A stretch of 9,386 nucleotides of DNA. Source: Candidatus Delongbacteria bacterium (GTDB taxonomy: Bacteria; CAIWAD01; BS150m-G50). The number at the start of each line of letters is the position of its first letter. The stretch's first letter is position 1. The notes under the pieces are model-generated. The model saw only the letters and a list, made by a program, of their open reading frames with translations. It made no database searches and was not told where the DNA came from. The stretch spans positions 1 through 9,386 of the forward strand of contig JADHUQ010000090.1 of the NCBI GenBank assembly GCA_016784425.1. Reading direction: 5' to 3'. Positions 6,442 to 9,386 of the stretch are shown piece after piece. The position numbers were made by a program, and so were the translations under genes.

Positions 6442-7569
6442 TCAGGAGCGATCGTCGTGACTGATCGGTTTCAGATCGGCGGCGGTGCTCTGGAGGCGTG
6501 GTCCCCACTTGTCATAGATTTCGCGCAATGATGCCTGATGCGCGGTACGGGCAGAATCCACGGTGAGTTCAGAGACGACGGCGGCGCTGAAAAACTCCAC
6601 CAGACCTTCATAGTCAGCCAGGGAAATCACCTCCGGGGCGATCCGGTTGTCCGGACCCATATTGTGATAGTTGTCCAGCGCCATGCAGAGCGCGGCGGAG
6701 GTCCAACCGAACTGCTGGTAAGCGGTGCTTTCACAGGTACCGCCATCCATCAACGCCCGTTGGTATCTGAACTCCGGATTCTTGCGGCTGATCTTCTCTG
6801 CCACTTTCACCAGCAGGCGGGTCGCGGCATTGTCAAACACGCTGAGCCGGTCCCCGGTGCGGATAATGGCACCTGAACCGATGCGGGCCACCGGGGTCTC
6901 CTTGGAGGTTTCCACCGCCAGCATGACGATATTGTCCGGCAGGGGTCGCTCCATACAGAAACCAAGCGCTCCACCGAAACCGATCTCTTCGGCGCGGGTA
7001 AACAGTGCATAGAATTCTGCAGGAATCTCGGCCAGGGCAACCTCCTCCAGTGCGGAGATAATGGCGGCGACACCGGCCAGATCATCGGCAGCGGGCAGGT
7101 GCGCCCTGCCATCTGCCAGAACCGCAGGTGGTAACTCCCACTGCCCGAAGGCACCGGTCGGTACCTCCTGCTCCACCTCAACCTGAAACCGCTTGGGGCG
7201 TAATCCCGGTTTGGTCAGCATTTCCCGCACCACCCCCCGCACCTCGCCCGGGAAGAAACGGGCCACGCTGCCTGGGTAATACTCATCCATGACATAACCG
7301 AGAAACTCCACTTCGATCACCCCCACCCCACCCTGCAGCACATGGAAGCCGGGATGATCCATATGGCCGGTTAAAGCCAGCGGACGTGCCACCTCCCGCT
7401 CATGACGATAGTGCGCGATGATATTACCGTGCTGGTCCCGGCGTTGGGTGACATGCGGCAGGGCCGCAAGCCGTTGCTCGAGATAGTGTATCACGTTCTC
7501 TTCATGGAAGGGAGCGGTAGGCAGGTTACAGAGTTCGATCAGGGTCTCGAGGCGACGGCTGGAGGTCAT
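6442..7569 (-). CDS. M42-like metallo-aminopeptidase, divergent
   Basis: Predicted cytosolic zinc- or cobalt-type exopeptidase of 375 aa that would remove N-terminal residues from short peptides; no signal peptide or membrane segment is present. Motifs follow the M42/M28-like order: LTGHMDHPGF with His69 and Asp71; AADDLAGVAA with bridging Asp162; TRAEEIGFGGA with catalytic Glu194 and metal-binding Glu195; AVETS with Glu220; and DNYHNMGPDN with His302. The EEIGFGGA block and the insertion between the first two motifs match M42 (FrvX/TET-type) proteins of 340-370 aa. Differences are Glu220 where M42 enzymes have Asp, and YHNM instead of the usual YxHS-type motif, so this may be a distinct subgroup. 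GGGAGA just before the ATG supports the start. The gene follows the lipoprotein gene after 69 nt and precedes a peptide importer on the same strand, which fits use of imported peptides. The catalytic fold is well supported; substrate is unknown. Confidence 0.88.
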   Translation of the reverse strand: MTSSRRLETLIELCNLPTAPFHEENVIHYLEQRLAALPHVTQRRDQHGNIIAHYRHEREVARPLALTGHMDHPGFHVLQGGVGVIEVEFLGYVMDEYYPGSVARFFPGEVRGVVREMLTKPGLRPKRFQVEVEQEVPTGAFGQWELPPAVLADGRAHLPAADDLAGVAAIISALEEVALAEIPAEFYALFTRAEEIGFGGALGFCMERPLPDNIVMLAVETSKETPVARIGSGAIIRTGDRLSVFDNAATRLLVKVAEKISRKNPEFRYQRALMDGGTCESTAYQQFGWTSAALCMALDNYHNMGPDNRIAPEVISLADYEGLVEFFSAAVVSELTVDSARTAHQASLREIYDKWGPRLQSTAADLKPISHDDRS

Positions 7570-7602
7570 TTTCTCTCCCGGCTGGTTTGTATCACATTAT
7601 CT

Positions 7603-7616
7603 CTATTTTCTAATAG
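7603..7616. promoter_or_regulatory. AT-rich palindrome overlapping the candidate peptidase promoter
   Basis: CTATT (7603-7607) and AATAG (7612-7616) form a 5-bp inverted repeat with a TTCT spacer, overlapping the -10 region of the candidate promoter. It could be an operator or merely part of an AT-rich promoter; the short arms do not allow a decision. Confidence 0.2.
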
Positions 7617-7642
7617 TAGCAATTACGCAGCTGCTGTCTCAA
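7613..7642 (-). promoter_or_regulatory. Candidate sigma70 promoter for the peptidase gene
   Basis: On the minus strand TTGAGA (7637-7642, 5 of 6 to the -35 consensus) is followed after 18 nt by TACTAT (7613-7618, 4 of 6 to the -10), preceded by TGC as in an extended -10. The -35 box overlaps the stop codon of the lipoprotein gene. The AT-rich stretch downstream and its position about 45 nt before the peptidase ATG fit a promoter. This would make the peptidase, at least in part, separately transcribed. Confidence 0.4.
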
Positions 7643-9386
7643 TCCTGCAGGGCGATCCGGAATCCGATCCCGTAATCCGTGGTGCCGGGAGCGCTGTTGT
7701 TACGGGAAGCGCTGCGCAGAGAGGAGGCGTTGTTGGTCCAGCCACCCCCACGCATCACCCGGTAAGCGCCACTGGCGGCTCCCAGCGGATCAGACTGGGG
7801 AACGGCAGGGTAACCTGCATACCAGTCATTCACCCACTCCCAGAGGTTGCCCGCCAGATCGTAAAGTCCCAACTGGCTGTCACCAGCGGGGTAGCTGGCG
7901 ACCGGTACAGTCCAGCCCACGCAATATCCACTATCGTACATATTGGCATAACCACACCCGGGCGTGGTTTCACCCCAGGGATAAGTACGGTTGTCATTGT
8001 AACGGGCTGCCAGTTCCCACTGCGCTTCGGTGGGCAGAGTGTAGCCGTCGGCCGTGTAGGGATTGTGCCCGATACCGGTTGACCAGTCACCATTGTAGTA
8101 TGGGGGGAACCCCTCCCTCAGGCTGCGCCAGTCACAATAGCAGGCGGCGCCATACCAGGAGACCTCCTTGACCGGATGAGTGGCCGGATCATAACCCGCG
8201 GGATAAGCATTCTGGGCGTAACTTGAGAGAGATTCCTGAATGGTGAAAATTCCGTCACTGAAACCGATTTCACAGTCAACATCATCGAGATCGAGCAGTT
8301 CCTGTCCGTAGGCCTGGACTGTGCTGCTGCTGGCGGTGACATAGCCATTGTCAAATGCCCACTGCAGCGCCAGCAGGTAATCGACAGTGGTCACCTCATG
8401 GTCACTGAGCTGGCAAGGGCTGGTAATTGTGACCTGGTGTTCAGGTATACCGTTGGTACCGACCTGGCCCATGGTGAAAGTCCCGGCGGGCAGGAGTACC
8501 AGCTCGCCGCTATTCTCTCCACTGCCCAGTACGACGACGCGGTAGAAAACAGCTGTGCCACTCTCCAGCGCATTGTTGTGAAAAAAGCTGGTGCCGGTTG
8601 TCCCGGCAATCCAGGTGTCAATCCCCGGGAGAAAGTGTGCTGTATTGGACGCGTGCACCTCGTAACCGGTGATGGTTACAGGGGTGTTACCGTTTTCATC
8701 GACGGTCGGCGCCGTCCAGGACAGGTGAACACCGCCATCCCCTGTCGTGATGGCAAGATCGCTTACCGCAGCGGGTGCTATACCGGTTGTGGAGGCGGGC
8801 AGTATCTGCGACCAGGCCCCGATGTGGTTCAGACCATCGATCACCCTCATGCTGAACCAGTAATCAGCGGCAGCAGCCAGTCCGGAAACAGTCGTAGTAT
8901 ACGTATCACGTTCCGCCAGTGCCGGATCATTAGCTTCACCCCAGAGCAGATCGTTTTCATCGACCAGGCTGTCTTCAGCAAAATAGACTTCGTAGCGGCT
9001 GAAGGTCAGATCTTCAGTTGGGGTGAAAAGCAGTGTCACACTGCCGGTTGTGGTGCCACCCAGTGCCAGCTCGGTGGCTTCAGGTGATGTGGTGTCGATA
9101 CGGATCACGATATCATCACCGATACCTTCAATCCCCAGACTGTAACCCGGACCGTTTCCGGCGGTGTCGCTTGCCCGGAACTCCGCATGAAAGAGACCAT
9201 CGGCTGGAAAGGTGATCGACGATTGTATCACAATGTACTCGGCATCAGTGTAGCCGCTCAACTCCTGCCACTCTTCAGCGGCATCTCCATAATCGAGATC
9301 CTGGTTCAGATCCAGACGCCTGGCCAGAGTGGCAGCATCAACCGTACCGGATGAATCCCAGGCGGTGCAGCCTACCAGAACAGTCC
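7639..9386 (-). CDS. Lipoprotein with fibronectin III-like domains and C-terminal FGE/SUMF1-like domain (5' end outside window)
   Basis: The frame is open to the right edge, giving 581 visible residues plus the stop. The internal TTG at 9261 is probably not the start, because coding continues upstream and the first visible residues, TVLVGC, are the end of a lipoprotein signal peptide (lipobox LVGC). The true start should lie only 10-20 codons outside. Order: Cys6 at the mature N-terminus; an acidic DLNQDLDYGD stretch (25-34) resembling an EF-hand or dockerin loop; a beta-rich segment to about 98; FN3-like domain at about 100-199; second FN3-like domain at about 200-291 (AVSDLAITTGDGGVHLSWTA); and an FGE-sulfatase-type domain at about 293-581. 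The last is recognised by HPVKEVSWYGAACYCDW, GYTLPTEAQWELAAR, YPWGE, LYDLAGNLWEWVNDWY, RVMRGGGW and GIGFRIA. The cysteine pair needed for sulfatase activation is absent, so a formylglycine-generating role is unlikely. It is probably a surface or periplasmic binding or structural protein of unknown role. Confidence 0.92.
   Translation of the reverse strand, partial: TVLVGCTAWDSSGTVDAATLARRLDLNQDLDYGDAAEEWQELSGYTDAEYIVIQSSITFPADGLFHAEFRASDTAGNGPGYSLGIEGIGDDIVIRIDTTSPEATELALGGTTTGSVTLLFTPTEDLTFSRYEVYFAEDSLVDENDLLWGEANDPALAERDTYTTTVSGLAAAADYWFSMRVIDGLNHIGAWSQILPASTTGIAPAAVSDLAITTGDGGVHLSWTAPTVDENGNTPVTITGYEVHASNTAHFLPGIDTWIAGTTGTSFFHNNALESGTAVFYRVVVLGSGENSGELVLLPAGTFTMGQVGTNGIPEHQVTITSPCQLSDHEVTTVDYLLALQWAFDNGYVTASSSTVQAYGQELLDLDDVDCEIGFSDGIFTIQESLSSYAQNAYPAGYDPATHPVKEVSWYGAACYCDWRSLREGFPPYYNGDWSTGIGHNPYTADGYTLPTEAQWELAARYNDNRTYPWGETTPGCGYANMYDSGYCVGWTVPVASYPAGDSQLGLYDLAGNLWEWVNDWYAGYPAVPQSDPLGAASGAYRVMRGGGWTNNASSLRSASRNNSAPGTTDYGIGFRIALQD

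Noticed and set aside
7402..9087. Plus-strand frames of 226 and 229 codons across the lipoprotein gene
   Set aside because: They oppose the FGE-like and FN3-like coding sequence, span its end or are internal to it, and show no domain or start signal.
9259..9261. TTG at 9261 as the start of the FGE-like lipoprotein
   Set aside because: The frame remains open for 41 more codons to the edge and those codons include a lipobox (LVGC), so the real start lies outside the window.
7639..9386. Diversity-generating retroelement target (FGE/C-type-lectin-like fold at the C-terminus)
   Set aside because: Such targets share this fold, but no reverse transcriptase or template repeat is present in the window and the C-terminal codons show no obvious adenine-rich variable repeat; I cannot support it.

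Overview
All supported genes in this window lie on the minus strand, so they read from right to left. The region looks like an ordinary chromosomal segment of a Gram-negative bacterium. The evidence for that is two lipoprotein-type signal sequences, a YejABE-type peptide importer, clear Shine-Dalgarno sites and a moderately GC-rich base composition. A proteobacterium or a desulfobacterial relative would fit, but I cannot place it further from sequence reading alone.

Layout in the direction of transcription. (1) 9386-7639 holds most of a surface or periplasmic lipoprotein. Its signal-peptide start lies just outside the window; the visible part has two fibronectin type III-like domains and a C-terminal formylglycine-generating-enzyme (FGE/SUMF1)-like domain. 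(2) 7569-6442 holds a cytosolic M42-like metallo-aminopeptidase, with a plausible sigma70 promoter at the end of the lipoprotein gene. (3) A 237-bp intergenic region, 6441-6205, has two weak terminator-like hairpins and one inverted repeat. (4) 6204 to the left edge is a compact five-gene ABC importer operon: YejA-like solute-binding lipoprotein, YejB-like permease, YejE-like permease, OppD-type ATPase and OppF-type ATPase. The last gene runs off the left edge. Gene joints are a 4-nt overlap, 12 nt, 4 nt and 71 nt; the last holds a palindromic REP-like element.

How the genes could work together: the lipoprotein YejA would capture oligopeptides (or peptide-like compounds) in the periplasm, YejB/YejE would form the channel, and the two ATPases would power import. 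The aminopeptidase encoded just upstream could then trim imported peptides. This coupling is inferred from neighbourhood and is not shown by the sequence. The FGE-like lipoprotein appears to be an independent unit.

I see no convincing undescribed multi-gene system. The points most worth a second look are a ~74-residue insertion in the first periplasmic loop of YejB, the palindromic element that includes the end of the OppD-type gene, the loss of both copper-binding cysteines in the FGE-like domain, and the divergent ligand motifs of the M42-like peptidase. I found no RNA genes, insertion sequences, CRISPR arrays or phage genes, and no gene-free stretch longer than 300 bases.
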